DNA from: Hoylesella buccalis ATCC 35310
GTDB lineage: Bacteria > Bacteroidota > Bacteroidia > Bacteroidales > Bacteroidaceae
Direction: 5' to 3'
Length of the DNA stretch: 64,000 nucleotides
Assembly: GCF_025151385.1 (NCBI RefSeq)
Contig: NZ_CP102287.1
Location: 186,001 to 250,000, forward strand
Shown: one piece after another, positions 44,054-52,625 of the stretch
How the letters are laid out: every line of letters begins with the position of its first letter
Numbering within the stretch: the first letter of the stretch is position 1
Program-made: the position numbers and the translations under genes
Notes under the pieces: model-generated
What the model saw: only the letters and a program-made list of their open reading frames with translations
Told to the model about the DNA's origin: nothing
The model's database searches: none

Positions 44054-44539
44054 ATGGAACAACAAATAATAATACCCACGACAATTTATAACAGGTGGGA
44101 AGAGGAGGCAATCGCCCAAAAAATTAGCCTGCATTCCTTTGGAGCTTTCATAAAAATGAAGGAACGCCAATACCTAGATGCGCAAAATAAAACAAGTGAA
44201 AATAACACACCTATTTTTGCGACTCCTGCAAAAAACAAGCTAACAAAATACGGTAATAATTTTGCCCTCAGTGTGCTGCTTTCAATACCAACGCTTGAAA
44301 GGAAGGCAAAATTTGCAAGATTCGATTTTGAGGACTTTTATAATAAATACCAATCAATAAAAGAAGGAAAATCAACAAATAAAGATTTTTTCTACTTTTT
44401 AGATTTGTGGTACAAAAAATTAAAAGACGATATGAAAGAATATCGGATCAGCAAGGAAACATTTTTAAGATACGGTTTCAATTACAAAGAAGCTACAAAT
44501 TTTTACTTTGCATGTAAGCAAGAATTTGAAACAATGTAA
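44054..44539 (+). CDS. Hypothetical protein of the AT-rich block
   Basis: From ATG 44054 the product is 161 aa (MEQQIIIPTTIYNRWEEEAI...), helical and aromatic in its second half (FYNKYQSIKEGKSTNKDFFY). The upstream in-frame start at 43994 lies in the terminator region and is rejected. No family is recognised. Confidence 0.6.
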   Translation: MEQQIIIPTTIYNRWEEEAIAQKISLHSFGAFIKMKERQYLDAQNKTSENNTPIFATPAKNKLTKYGNNFALSVLLSIPTLERKAKFARFDFEDFYNKYQSIKEGKSTNKDFFYFLDLWYKKLKDDMKEYRISKETFLRYGFNYKEATNFYFACKQEFETM

Positions 44540-44562
44540 CACGAAACATAAAAAACGAGTAA

Positions 44563-44601
44563 CCTCCTAATAAATTTTGCGATTTGTTAGGAGGCTTTTT
44601 T
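44563..44601 (+). terminator. Terminator-like leader hairpin before 44637 gene
   Basis: CCTCCTAA/TTAGGAGG, loop 16 nt, then cTTTTTT. Followed by AAATTATTAAC and AAATTTTACAATTATG, the shared leader wording of this block. Confidence 0.65.
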
Positions 44602-44636
44602 ATACCAAATTATTAACAAATAAAAATTTTACAATT

Positions 44637-44987
44637 ATGAAAAAGCAATTAAAATTTAAGTTTGATTTAGATTGCAAGGTGGCAATTTATGTACCGTCAA
44701 CGGTTAATGTGAACCAAACGGCAAGCAATGAGAAACAAGTAATGGAAATTATAAAGCGGCTGTCTGTTTTGTTTGGAGGAGCAACCGCCTCCGACGCTGT
44801 AGGCGGTTGGGTTGCAAACGACGGGCAAACCGTTATCGAAAAAATCAAAATAGTATATAGCTATTGCACCTCCGAACAACTGAAGAACAATATAGATACG
44901 ATTTTGGAAATTTGCGAAAATCTTAAAAATGAGATGTCCCAGGAAGCGATTACTTTAGAGATTAACGGACAAGTGAAATTTATCTAA
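44637..44987 (+). CDS. Hypothetical protein (DUF3574-like pattern)
   Basis: A 116-aa product from ATG 44637 (MKKQLKFKFDLDCKVAIYVP...). The segment LSVLFGGATASDAVGGWVAN DGQTVIEK resembles DUF3574-type small proteins in which a short FGG-T-x-DA-GxW core follows a beta strand; YCTSEQLKNNIDTILEICEN is helical. The likeness is by eye only. Confidence 0.5.
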   Translation: MKKQLKFKFDLDCKVAIYVPSTVNVNQTASNEKQVMEIIKRLSVLFGGATASDAVGGWVANDGQTVIEKIKIVYSYCTSEQLKNNIDTILEICENLKNEMSQEAITLEINGQVKFI

Positions 44988-45100
44988 CAATCGCTTGAAT
45001 TATTCTACCGCTATGGGCTTGTGTTTATTTGGTGACAGTTTTATGCTTGGTTACCAGAAAGTTAAAAAAGCTATTAACCTAAAAAATTAGGGGAAAATTC

Positions 45101-45134
45101 ACTTGCAAGGTATTGAAACACTTTGTAAGTACGA
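45101..45134 (+). repeat. Leader stem-loop with GTACGA before 45159 ORF
   Basis: ACTTGCAAGG pairs with CTTTGTAAGT (two G-U pairs); GTACGA begins inside the 3' arm. Confidence 0.6.
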
Positions 45135-45158
45135 TATTTAATTTAAATTTTAAGAATT

Positions 45159-45323
45159 ATGGAGTACGTTAAAACAAAAGACCTTCAAAAAAGATTGGAA
45201 GGCAAAAAGTGTTCCTCTATTTCCCACACTGGTTCAGTACGAGGAATGAAAAAATTATACGGGTGGGATAAAGCACAAGAAATTTTCAGAAGTGGCAACT
45301 ATATTTATGCCATTTGGGGGTAA
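45159..45323 (+). CDS. 54-aa hypothetical protein of the AT-rich block
   Basis: ATG 45159 opens MEYVKTKDLQKRLEGKKCSS, then ISHTGSVRGMKKLYGWDKAQ and EIFRSGNYIYAIWG, ending at TAA 45321-45323. It follows a stem-loop leader and the usual taagaattATG start context. Basic and aromatic-rich; no family. Confidence 0.6.
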   Translation: MEYVKTKDLQKRLEGKKCSSISHTGSVRGMKKLYGWDKAQEIFRSGNYIYAIWG

Positions 45324-45335
45324 ACATTTTCTACA

Positions 45336-45366
45336 TGCCTGTAAAGTACGATAAACTTTGCAGGCA
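45336..45366 (+). repeat. Leader stem-loop with GTACGA in the loop
   Basis: TGCCTGTAAAG/CTTTGCAGGCA stem; loop region contains GTACGATAAA. Precedes the 45393 gene. Confidence 0.65.
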
Positions 45367-45392
45367 GCCATAAACATTAAATAAATTGAGTT

Positions 45393-45620
45393 ATGGAAAG
45401 AATTAAAATTTTTGCGGTGGGTTGTTTATTGCTCCTACCGTTTTTTGTATGCCTTATTTCAGATAGTTTGGCATTGATAGTTTTAGGTACGATGTATCTA
45501 ATAATTATTTTGAGAATTGTCCCAAAACGATTTTGGAAACGATTTTTAGTAATTAACGTGCGACTTTCCAGAATATTGGAGAACACTACTGTCCACGAAA
45601 ATCTTTTAATAATCTCTTGA
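45393..45620 (+). pseudogene. Small membrane protein whose 3' end is replaced by the IS element
   Basis: The product starts MERIKIFAVGCLLLLPFFVC and has two hydrophobic segments (LLLLPFFVCLISDSLALIVL, MYLIIILRIVP). The IS4-family element inserted at 45584. Joining the target-duplication flanks restores RLSRILENN-stop, 64-66 residues, so only the last codon or two were displaced; the present frame reads on into the IS and ends at 45620 (TTVHENLLIIS). It may still work. Confidence 0.6.
45575..45583. repeat. Left 9-bp target-site duplication ATTGGAGAA
   Basis: Identical to 46942-46950 at the other end of the IS element. Confidence 0.85.
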
Positions 45621-46941
45621 AACGCCTATAAATACAAGCTTGTAGGAGATAAAATAGACTCCCTACTTTTGAAAAGAGTATCTTTGCCACAAATTACAAT
45701 TTGAAAGCAGATACTTATGAACAAAGGTCGATACGTATTTTCACAGCTGTGCGACTTTCTGCCGACAGACCATTTCAAATGGTTGATAAAAAAGTATGAA
45801 GGTAATAAATATGTGAAGAGTTTCACTTGTTGGAATCATCTGATGGTTCTTCTATTTGGTCAGTTGTCTAATCGTGAGGGATTACGAGACCTTATTGTAA
45901 CCATCACTCCGTTCAAGTCAGCGTTCCACCATCTTGGTTTTGGAAAGAATGTCAGTAGAAGCAATTTGAGCAAGGCCAATGAAATACGCGAAGTCAAGAT
46001 ATTCCAAGAGTTTGCAGACAAGATGGTTTCCATAGCAAGAGAGAAACGAGGAGTCGTCAAGGACTTCTTCATATCGAACAATGTCTATGCGTTTGACTCC
46101 TCAACAATATCATTGTGCCTTTCTGTATACTGGTGGACTAAACTGCATCATGGGAAAGGAGGAGTGAAATTGCATGAACTGTATGACGTGAAGACAGACA
46201 TTCCGACATTTTCTGTCATTACAGACGCTTCAGTTCACGATTCTCAAGTGATGGAGCTAATTCCCTATGAGAAAGAGAGTTTCTATATATTTGACAGAGC
46301 GTATATGGCAACTAGGAAACTTTATATAATAGAAGGAGCAGAAGCTTACTTTGTCGTGAGAGAGAAGCATAAAATGCCGTTTGAGGTCATAGAGGATAAA
46401 GAATACAACAACCCTTCATCTGGAATTATGGCTGACCAAATTATACGTTTCAAGGGATACAAGACTAAGAAGCAATATCCAAATAAACTTCGACGAGTGG
46501 TATTCTATGACTATGATGGTAATAGGACATTTGTATTTTACACGAACAATTTTGAAATTACAGCGGAACAGGTTGCTATGCTTTACAAATACAGATGGAG
46601 AGTAGAACTGTTCTTCAAATGGCTGAAGCAACATCTGCGCATCAAAGAGTTTTATGGAACCTCGGAGAATGCTGTAAAAATACAAATCTATGCAGCTATC
46701 ATTGCATATTGTCTTGTCGTTATCGTACAAGAATGTATGGGGCTAAAGCTTCAAACCTATGATGTTCTAAGAATTTTAAGCACGGCATTGTTGACAAAAA
46801 TGCCATTGTGTGACTTGCTCATTGAACAGAAAGAGGAAGAATTTACTGAAGGAAAAAACCTGCAGCTCTGCCTCAATTTTGATGGGTAACTATCAATTTG
46901 TTACTTTTTGAAATGTTAAAGGGTTTTCGTGGACAGTAGTG
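45584..46941 (+). mobile_element. IS4-family insertion sequence, complete copy
   Basis: 1358 bp bounded by terminal inverted repeats beginning CACTACTGTCCACGAAAA (the right end reads TTTTCGTGGACAGTAGTG) and by a perfect 9-bp target duplication. It has one full-length transposase gene. A second, inverted copy begins at 63810. The intact duplication argues that this copy has not been rearranged by recombination since insertion. Confidence 0.9.
45717..46889 (+). CDS. IS4-family DDE transposase (DUF4372 plus DDE domain)
   Basis: The 390-aa product has the N-terminal DUF4372-like segment (MNKGRYVFSQLCDFLPTDHF, SFTCWNHLMVLLFGQLSNRE) and an RNase H-fold catalytic core: YAFDSSTISLCLSVY (first D), PTFSVITDASVHD (strand with second D region), FYIFDRAYMATR, and the Y-R-E-like KYRWRVELFFKWLKQHLRIK (catalytic E). 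This is the standard plan of Bacteroidota IS4-group transposases. The gene looks intact. Confidence 0.92.
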   Translation: MNKGRYVFSQLCDFLPTDHFKWLIKKYEGNKYVKSFTCWNHLMVLLFGQLSNREGLRDLIVTITPFKSAFHHLGFGKNVSRSNLSKANEIREVKIFQEFADKMVSIAREKRGVVKDFFISNNVYAFDSSTISLCLSVYWWTKLHHGKGGVKLHELYDVKTDIPTFSVITDASVHDSQVMELIPYEKESFYIFDRAYMATRKLYIIEGAEAYFVVREKHKMPFEVIEDKEYNNPSSGIMADQIIRFKGYKTKKQYPNKLRRVVFYDYDGNRTFVFYTNNFEITAEQVAMLYKYRWRVELFFKWLKQHLRIKEFYGTSENAVKIQIYAAIIAYCLVVIVQECMGLKLQTYDVLRILSTALLTKMPLCDLLIEQKEEEFTEGKNLQLCLNFDG

Positions 46942-46950
46942 ATTGGAGAA
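46942..46950. repeat. Right 9-bp target-site duplication ATTGGAGAA
   Basis: Matches 45575-45583. Confidence 0.85.
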
Positions 46951-46964
46951 CAATTAAGAACAAA

Positions 46965-47005
46965 GTACGAAGCCCCAGCCAAAGTAAAATTTAGCTGGGG
47001 TTCTA
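46965..47005 (+). repeat. GTACGA plus terminator-like leader hairpin before ardA
   Basis: GTACGA (46965-46970) then AGCCCCAGC/GCTGGGGTT stem and a T-rich tail, followed by the shared gtattaacaattaaaa leader. Confidence 0.65.
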
Positions 47006-47037
47006 TTTTTAGTATTAACAATTAAAAATTTCAAATT

Positions 47038-47973
47038 ATGAAAAATTTAATGCAAGCAAGTGTTTATGTAGGCACTTATGGAAAGTACAACAGCGGCTCA
47101 ATCGCTGGCAAGTGGTTACAACTTTCAAAGTACGAAAGTAAAAACGAGTTTTTACAAGCATGCAAAAGGTTGCACAAAGACGAAAGCGACCCTGAGTTCA
47201 TGTTTCAAGATTATGAGAACATTCCAGAATCAATGATTGACGAAAGTTTTGTCAGTGATGAAATTTGGACGGTTTTTGAAATTCTGAAAAAGTACGATAC
47301 CAACCGACAGGAAGCATTTGCTGAATGGTGCGAGGCAAACGGGTACGAACAAGATTTGCAGGCAATCAAAGAATTTAGTACGATTAAGTTTAAGAAAAAT
47401 TCTTTGCCACACGAATTTTTGTTGAAAGAAGAATTTGCCAAAATTTGGGAAAACGACAAAGGAATGCAAGACTACTGTTTGAAAAATACAAGCAATTGCG
47501 TACTTACGTCATTCGGAGGTTTGGTAACTTTCGACAAACCGAAAATAGAAACAAGATTCTGTTTCGGTTATTCAGATTTTGGGCAAGGACAAAGTTTTGA
47601 CGAAGCAAACAAGCAGGAAGCAAATTTTGGCGAGAAACAATTTTTAAGAAATAATCTTGCCGATATGAAACGGACATTGGAACTTTTTGAGAATGAAACA
47701 AGCGAGGACGGATTTGAAGCACCATACGACCTGTATTTCTACAATAACAGCAGCCGTGGAAATATCTATGAATTTGCTTTCCTGACCGAGTACGATGTCG
47801 AGAGGAACACGGGTTGGTTTAAAAATTTAATAAAAGCAACCGAAGAGGATTTCCAAAAGTGCTATGCGGCACAAAAACAAGAGTACGAAAAATTTGAGAA
47901 ACGTCTCAAGTCGTACTTAAAAAGATATGGAACCAAGAAATTGCATACGTGGACATACTGGGCTGACGAGTAA
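47038..47973 (+). CDS. ardA: ArdA-family antirestriction protein
   Basis: The 311-aa product begins with the ArdA signature ASVYVGTYGKYNSGSIAGKW LQL and continues CKRLHKDESDPEFMFQDYEN IP, matching the N-terminal ArdA domain; the acidic body (DEIWTVFEIL, EAFAEWCEANGYEQDL) fits the DNA-mimic nature of the family. ArdA blocks type I restriction and modification enzymes when a mobile element enters a new host. The C-terminal part is longer than in classical 165-aa ArdA proteins, as in Bacteroides relatives. It is the best clue that this block is of plasmid or ICE origin. Confidence 0.85.
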   Translation: MKNLMQASVYVGTYGKYNSGSIAGKWLQLSKYESKNEFLQACKRLHKDESDPEFMFQDYENIPESMIDESFVSDEIWTVFEILKKYDTNRQEAFAEWCEANGYEQDLQAIKEFSTIKFKKNSLPHEFLLKEEFAKIWENDKGMQDYCLKNTSNCVLTSFGGLVTFDKPKIETRFCFGYSDFGQGQSFDEANKQEANFGEKQFLRNNLADMKRTLELFENETSEDGFEAPYDLYFYNNSSRGNIYEFAFLTEYDVERNTGWFKNLIKATEEDFQKCYAAQKQEYEKFEKRLKSYLKRYGTKKLHTWTYWADE

Positions 47974-47983
47974 CGCAACTTTC

Positions 47984-48015
47984 GTGGCTATCATCTTAAC
48001 AAATGATAGCCGCAC
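47984..48015 (+). repeat. Leader stem-loop before 48043 gene
   Basis: GTGGCTATCAT/ATGATAGCCGCAC stem, loop cttaacaa; lacks GTACGA. Followed by aattattcacctttaaaa. Confidence 0.65.
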
Positions 48016-48042
48016 AATTATTCACCTTTAAAACAAATTATT

Positions 48043-48540
48043 ATGAGTTGCATGACAATTTCAAAAGAAGCTCTCATCGGAGTACGAGAGACTTTGAACG
48101 ATTCGTTGAATTGGAAAGAAACAACGAAAGAGCAAATGACAAGCCTTCCGTTTGTTTTTTCAAAAAACAGAAAGAACGCAGAAAAGTTTGAAGAGGAAAC
48201 GCAAAAGTTTATAACAGACGCCTTTATTTTCAATCAATTTGAATTAACGAAAGGCGATAAGGAAGTAAACGAGAATTTAGGTTGGTGCGAAAAATACATT
48301 CAAGATTTGAAAGAACAAGATGGCAAGCGCATGACAATTGTTCAATTCCTTAAAACCCTGCAAATGATAGATTATAATACGGATGCAAGGGGATGGATAG
48401 AAGATGAAGAGTACGAAACGTGGACAATGCGCAAAGACTATGAAAATTTCAAGATGAAAATAAACGAGCTTATATCCAATGTTGCTCAGTTCATAGTTCG
48501 TCGTCTCCCCGAGTACGATAACGCCAAGTGGGATTTCTAA
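48043..48540 (+). CDS. Hypothetical protein of the AT-rich block
   Basis: A 165-aa product (MSCMTISKEALIGVRETLND...), helical, rich in Lys/Glu and aromatic residues, with no recognised domain. Coding sequence contains GTACGA three times (GVRE, EYET and EYDN codon contexts). One-gene unit between two stem-loop leaders. Confidence 0.6.
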   Translation: MSCMTISKEALIGVRETLNDSLNWKETTKEQMTSLPFVFSKNRKNAEKFEEETQKFITDAFIFNQFELTKGDKEVNENLGWCEKYIQDLKEQDGKRMTIVQFLKTLQMIDYNTDARGWIEDEEYETWTMRKDYENFKMKINELISNVAQFIVRRLPEYDNAKWDF

Positions 48541-48547
48541 CAACAAA

Positions 48548-48580
48548 CTTGCAAGACCCTAACCAATCTTGCAAGTACGA
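48548..48580 (+). repeat. Perfect leader stem-loop with 3' GTACGA
   Basis: CTTGCAAGA/TCTTGCAAG with a 10-nt loop; GTACGA starts at the last base of the stem. Confidence 0.7.
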
Positions 48581-48607
48581 ATGTTTAATTTTAAAAAAAA
48601 TAGAAAT

Positions 48608-48919
48608 ATGGAATTAAGAGAAATCAAAAAAGAAGTCAGGAAAATATGCAAAAACCTGAACCTTCCAAAAACAGACATTCTTGAAAATTATAAGTACGAT
48701 AACTGCTATTATGTTTACAAAAGTCAGATAAGCGTAAGCATAGGTGGCATTTCGTTTGTTTTTGGAAAAAATGATGTTTGGAAAGGAGTTTTTGGAATTA
48801 TTGCGAACAATCATTCCGAATGTCACTTTTATGATGCAAATGAAGTATTGATGACCTTCAAAGATTATCTGGAAAAGAAAATTTCTTCAGGTGAAATAAG
48901 CAAGAAATATCTTTCTTGA
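48608..48919 (+). CDS. Hypothetical protein of the AT-rich block
   Basis: From ATG 48608 (MELREIKKEVRKICKNLNLP...) the product is 103 aa; the in-frame 48569 start lies in the stem-loop leader. Beta-rich centre (YYVYKSQISVSIGGISFVFG) and a helical end. No family known. Confidence 0.6.
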   Translation: MELREIKKEVRKICKNLNLPKTDILENYKYDNCYYVYKSQISVSIGGISFVFGKNDVWKGVFGIIANNHSECHFYDANEVLMTFKDYLEKKISSGEISKKYLS

Positions 48920-48929
48920 AATCTTCAAA

Positions 48930-48962
48930 CTTCCAAGAGTTTAATCACTGTTGGAAGTACGA
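48930..48962 (+). repeat. Leader stem-loop with 3' GTACGA
   Basis: CTTCCAA/TTGGAAG; GTACGA (48957-48962) overlaps the stem end. Confidence 0.65.
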
Positions 48963-48985
48963 TTATTAACTAAATTTTTACGATT

Positions 48986-49315
48986 ATGAAAACAAATGAA
49001 ATTAAGTTGAATCCTTACAAGACAACATGGGCAATTATTACTCCTGACAAAGGAAAGTTTGTTACAAAGCATGACATAAAAGCATTTGGTGACATTGCGC
49101 TATTCAATCGAAACAAATATCACTGTATGTTTTTTGGCTCAAAACACTCAGCTATTGATTTTTTCAAGAATTTTAGAAAGAAGATTGACAAGAAATATCA
49201 AGTACGATTCATTACAGACAAACAGGCAGGAATGGCAAAAGCAGGTGTAAATAGAGAATTACCTAATTTTCCGTTTACAAAGAAACAATTAGAAGAAGTA
49301 TTATTTATTGGATAA
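48986..49315 (+). CDS. Hypothetical protein of the AT-rich block
   Basis: A 109-aa basic product (MKTNEIKLNPYKTTWAIITP...) with DIALFNRNKYHCMFFGSKHS and a helical KNFRKKIDKKYQ segment. No family is recognised. Leader wording tttttacgattATG matches its neighbours. Confidence 0.6.
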   Translation: MKTNEIKLNPYKTTWAIITPDKGKFVTKHDIKAFGDIALFNRNKYHCMFFGSKHSAIDFFKNFRKKIDKKYQVRFITDKQAGMAKAGVNRELPNFPFTKKQLEEVLFIG

Positions 49316-49336
49316 AGACTTGCAACACAAAAACAT

Positions 49337-49364
49337 CCTTCCCACGTACGACAACTTGGGAGGG
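49337..49364 (+). repeat. Leader stem-loop with GTACGA in the loop
   Basis: CCTTCCCA/TGGGAGGG with GTACGA at 49346-49351 in the loop. Confidence 0.65.
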
Positions 49365-49396
49365 AACAATTATTCACTTTTAAAAAATAAATTATT

Positions 49397-49744
49397 ATGG
49401 CAAAAAGTATTTATGGTTATGTGGACGTGTTCAGCCCTGAACATATCTACATGGCACCAACCGCGAGGGCAGCTTTCAAGTTTTTAATTGAAAATGAAAA
49501 TTATGACACTTGCAAGGCGGGAAGATATTTCTATTCTATCGAAAGAATGACAAAGACGGAGTTGATAAAAGAATATTCGGATAGAATGAATGAGCTTAAA
49601 AGCTATCATACAACAAGCAAAATGGCTAAATTTACTTTTGCTTTTAATGCAAACAGGTACGAAGAAAAGATTGGTATATTAAAAGAAAGCCCTCACAATG
49701 ATTTCGTTTACTTTGAAGGTAAGGTGCTTTTTAAAGCAAATTAG
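49397..49744 (+). CDS. Hypothetical protein of the AT-rich block
   Basis: A 115-aa product (MAKSIYGYVDVFSPEHIYMA...) with mixed alpha/beta character. Short segments such as TARAAFKFLIENENY are helical. No family is recognised; same leader arrangement as its neighbours. Confidence 0.6.
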   Translation: MAKSIYGYVDVFSPEHIYMAPTARAAFKFLIENENYDTCKAGRYFYSIERMTKTELIKEYSDRMNELKSYHTTSKMAKFTFAFNANRYEEKIGILKESPHNDFVYFEGKVLFKAN

Positions 49745-49752
49745 AGAAAGAA

Positions 49753-49782
49753 TCCCTGTTAAGTACAATAACTTAATAGGGA
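49753..49782 (+). repeat. Leader stem-loop with GTACAA variant in the loop
   Basis: TCCCTGTTAAG/CTTAATAGGGA; the loop has gtacaa instead of GTACGA. Followed by AATTATTAACAACTAAAATT. Confidence 0.65.
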
Positions 49783-49816
49783 ACCACACAATTATTAACA
49801 ACTAAAATTTACAATT

Positions 49817-50659
49817 ATGAAAGTACAAAGAAACTACGAGTGCGAAGAGAAAGCACTTGTCTCAATCTTTATTGAGTTTGACAGCAAAGCAGAAATCAAC
49901 AAAGTAAAAAGATTGGCGAAAGTAGCGAAACAAATAGGTGCTGAACATGGAAGTTTGGAAGATGTTTTGCTATGGTACGACCCAGCCACAAACAACCTTG
50001 TTTTTCTTGCGTCTAACGGCACATCTATTGCCGTAGAGGGTAATTGTTCGCCGTGGCAAATAAAAAGCGATACAAGCCACGGAAACGAGGAATTTTATAC
50101 TCTTCTAAGCAAAAACGACATTAAATCATTATGCAATTTTGCGAATGAGTGTAACAATAACGTAACGGTTGATTTTTACGAAAGAAACGAGTTTGGCTTT
50201 AGTAAGGCAACCTTCTTTAATCATACCGAATACAAGAAAGTTGAGACCGCAAACACATCATACCCAAAAATGTGGAAAAAGGTTTTAGACGAGCCAACGT
50301 GCAAGATTAAAATCAAGGAGGACGAAATAATAACGTTCAGGAATTTTATCAAAAACATCGAAATAAAAGAAGAGTACGACACGTTATACATGAGTATGCA
50401 AAAAGGCTTTTCAATTATGAAATGCGTTTACAGAAATCCAGATAAAGAAGTAATGGGTGCGTGCGATATTCACATGGACTCTATTGCAGACGAAGACATA
50501 AGGGTTGCTGCAACGCCAAGCAATCTTTTGAATATCGGTTTCTGCGGCTTCACCGCACTTGATGATGGGTATAAAAAATATGGAGTTTGCTCTACAAAAT
50601 TTACAAATGCAATGATTACGGGAAAACTACACGAGGAGTGGATGTTTCATAACGTATAG
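49817..50659 (+). CDS. Hypothetical protein, possibly sliding-clamp-like
   Basis: A 280-aa product (MKVQRNYECEEKALVSIFIE...). The segments VLLWYDPATNNLVFLASNGT SIAVEG, FYTLLSKNDIKSLCNF and NTSYPKMWKKVL recall the order of beta-clamp repeats (TNLVLxATDGxSLAV, a helix, then a YPxxxxV loop), but conserved clamp residues cannot be confirmed by eye. If right, it would be a mobile-element processivity factor; otherwise function unknown. Confidence 0.4.
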   Translation: MKVQRNYECEEKALVSIFIEFDSKAEINKVKRLAKVAKQIGAEHGSLEDVLLWYDPATNNLVFLASNGTSIAVEGNCSPWQIKSDTSHGNEEFYTLLSKNDIKSLCNFANECNNNVTVDFYERNEFGFSKATFFNHTEYKKVETANTSYPKMWKKVLDEPTCKIKIKEDEIITFRNFIKNIEIKEEYDTLYMSMQKGFSIMKCVYRNPDKEVMGACDIHMDSIADEDIRVAATPSNLLNIGFCGFTALDDGYKKYGVCSTKFTNAMITGKLHEEWMFHNV

Positions 50660-50666
50660 AGTACAG

Positions 50667-50699
50667 CTTGCGGCAACATGAAAATTGTCGCAAGTACGA
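50667..50699 (+). repeat. Leader stem-loop with 3' GTACGA
   Basis: CTTGCGGCAA/TTGTCGCAAG (one G-U) with GTACGA at 50694-50699. Confidence 0.65.
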
Positions 50700-50730
50700 A
50701 CTAATTAACTAACATTAAAATAAACGTAAT

Positions 50731-51291
50731 ATGAGTTATTATATTCCACCAACAAAGAAAATAAAAACATTTTCAGATTTTGAAGAACGATGTTTTAAGC
50801 TGTACGACATGTACGAACCGTGGTTTTTCCTGAAAGGTTTTCAATGCTTCACTAATTTTGAAGGAAATCAGATTGACAAAAAATGCTGGTATTGCGTCGT
50901 GAAGCTGAACGAAGACACGCATACCGTATTGACATTCCAACCAGGAGAGAATATCGAACATCCGTTTGTGGTTTTTTCCGATTGGGCAAAATGCGATATG
51001 GGCGCAGGCTCTCGTGGTTTTTTCACAGAATGCGAAGAGTACGATGACCTCGCTTGCGCTTTTTACGACATGGTGCAAGGCTACAGCAGGTATCACATCC
51101 GATACTCGAAAGACTTGGTAATGATTGGAGAGAAAGGAAAACATAAAGAAGCCGTATTCGGAGATTGGGGGCTTCTCGAAGCGGTCAAAATCATTCATAC
51201 AGATGAAAAGTATAAAGGAAAGACCATGGATATATTCAAAGAAGGCTTCACAGGAGACGAATTGTTATATAGGGCTACAATTCCTAACTAA
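50731..51291 (+). CDS. Hypothetical protein of the AT-rich block
   Basis: A 186-aa product (MSYYIPPTKKIKTFSDFEER...) rich in aromatic residues and Cys, with FVVFSDWAKCDMGAGSRGFF. No known family. Contains three GTACGA copies, two only 9 nt apart (50802 and 50811). Confidence 0.6.
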   Translation: MSYYIPPTKKIKTFSDFEERCFKLYDMYEPWFFLKGFQCFTNFEGNQIDKKCWYCVVKLNEDTHTVLTFQPGENIEHPFVVFSDWAKCDMGAGSRGFFTECEEYDDLACAFYDMVQGYSRYHIRYSKDLVMIGEKGKHKEAVFGDWGLLEAVKIIHTDEKYKGKTMDIFKEGFTGDELLYRATIPN

Positions 51292-51298
51292 TAATATT

Positions 51299-51691
51299 TT
51301 GAGCCAACAGAACGAAAATAAACTGGCAAATAAACGATTTTACACCAATGTCTTTGAAATTGTAAAGAGAATATGTACTTTTGGAGAAACTAAAATACAA
51401 GAAGATATGCGCTTCCCTACAAAGTATATAGCTACTTACAGCATCAACGGAGGAGAGGAAATCCGCCTCGAAAGTCCTAACTTGCATTTGCTCGATAAAC
51501 AAGTACGACACATTATCAAAGGAAATGTGGATGAGAAAGGATTTGCAGAGTTTGAAATAAGAAGAATATTTTCAGACCAAGAACGACATGCAAGAAATAT
51601 CCCAGACAGAATACACGGAGAAATAGATCGCCACGTGCTGTACAAAAATGGAAAATGGAAGTATGATAAGTTTTTCAGAAACTATTACTAA
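51299..51691 (+). CDS. Hypothetical protein, TTG start
   Basis: Frame opens at TTG 51299, 8 nt after the previous stop, and encodes about 130 aa (SQQNENKLANKRFYTNVFEI...). The frame is open further upstream inside the previous gene, but that part is a shadow. It is the only gene here without its own stem-loop leader, consistent with coupling to the gene above. No family is recognised. Confidence 0.55.
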   Translation: MSQQNENKLANKRFYTNVFEIVKRICTFGETKIQEDMRFPTKYIATYSINGGEEIRLESPNLHLLDKQVRHIIKGNVDEKGFAEFEIRRIFSDQERHARNIPDRIHGEIDRHVLYKNGKWKYDKFFRNYY

Positions 51692-51692
51692 A

Positions 51693-51730
51693 GGTATGTA
51701 GCGTATAAATAATACCTGCATACCGCTTTT
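51693..51730 (+). terminator. Terminator-like leader hairpin before 51751 gene
   Basis: GGTATG/CATACC closes a 20-nt loop, then cgcTTTTT. No GTACGA. Confidence 0.55.
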
Positions 51731-51750
51731 TAAGTTAAATATATCACTAT

Positions 51751-52611
51751 ATGCTAAACAATTTTAATTTATTGAACGGAGATGAGCCGTTGTGCCTTTT
51801 CCTGAACGAGGGTATAGCGGCTTCCAAGCAAATGTTCGCATACTCACGACCGAAATCATTCGCTGACACGCAAGACAGCCAGAGAAACGAAATGTTTGTA
51901 AACGCACTGTTGTTCCACGAATACGCAAGTACGATAGTGTCTTTCCTGAAAAACGCTCTCTATTTTTCAAGTGAGTACGATGTAGTGAAAGATGGTGCTT
52001 ATCGTTCTTTCGCTGAGAAACAAAGACTTGATGCCATACAGCGAGGGCGCATCCTGCCAACCGACCTTGACGAGGGAGGCAATATCATTACGGAAAACAT
52101 CCCCGACAGGGTTCTTGAGCCGTATGTGATAAGGCACTATCTCTGCCCGTCCAACACAAGCCAGATAGTCCTTGACACAGACCCTTTTGACATACGGAAA
52201 TATTGCAATCTCCTAATCTCGTTCACCGAAAAGAATTTAGCGAGAAAGAGTGAAGAGAAATATGGCATCAAGCATATTGAAAAAGACAGGAACGGAAATA
52301 CGATAAAACTTTCAGATGACGAGGTTTCTATGCAGAATGCCATAAAAGCTGCCGACTTGCATCTTTTCAGAGGCAAAATAATCGCTGTCGCCATTCAGGT
52401 GAACAGCCTGATTTCAAAAATCAACAACTTGCCACCGTTCAAAGACAACAAGGACGAGATTCTTGACATTGAGGAATTGGCACACAACATCCTCAACATG
52501 GACGAATCGCTTGGATTTGACCTTACTGCCGACGCAATGAATAAGTTTGTAGACAACTATCTTGACAAACCAAGTGAAAAAGGAAACAAAATAAGCGAAA
52601 CCGAAGAATAA
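51751..52611 (+). CDS. Hypothetical protein of the AT-rich block
   Basis: A 286-aa helical, acidic product (MLNNFNLLNGDEPLCLFLNE...), last gene of the block, with two GTACGA copies near its 5' part. The C-terminus (DKPSEKGNKISETEE) is hydrophilic. No family is recognised. Confidence 0.6.
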   Translation: MLNNFNLLNGDEPLCLFLNEGIAASKQMFAYSRPKSFADTQDSQRNEMFVNALLFHEYASTIVSFLKNALYFSSEYDVVKDGAYRSFAEKQRLDAIQRGRILPTDLDEGGNIITENIPDRVLEPYVIRHYLCPSNTSQIVLDTDPFDIRKYCNLLISFTEKNLARKSEEKYGIKHIEKDRNGNTIKLSDDEVSMQNAIKAADLHLFRGKIIAVAIQVNSLISKINNLPPFKDNKDEILDIEELAHNILNMDESLGFDLTADAMNKFVDNYLDKPSEKGNKISETEE

Positions 52612-52625
52612 AAAAAATACTAAAT

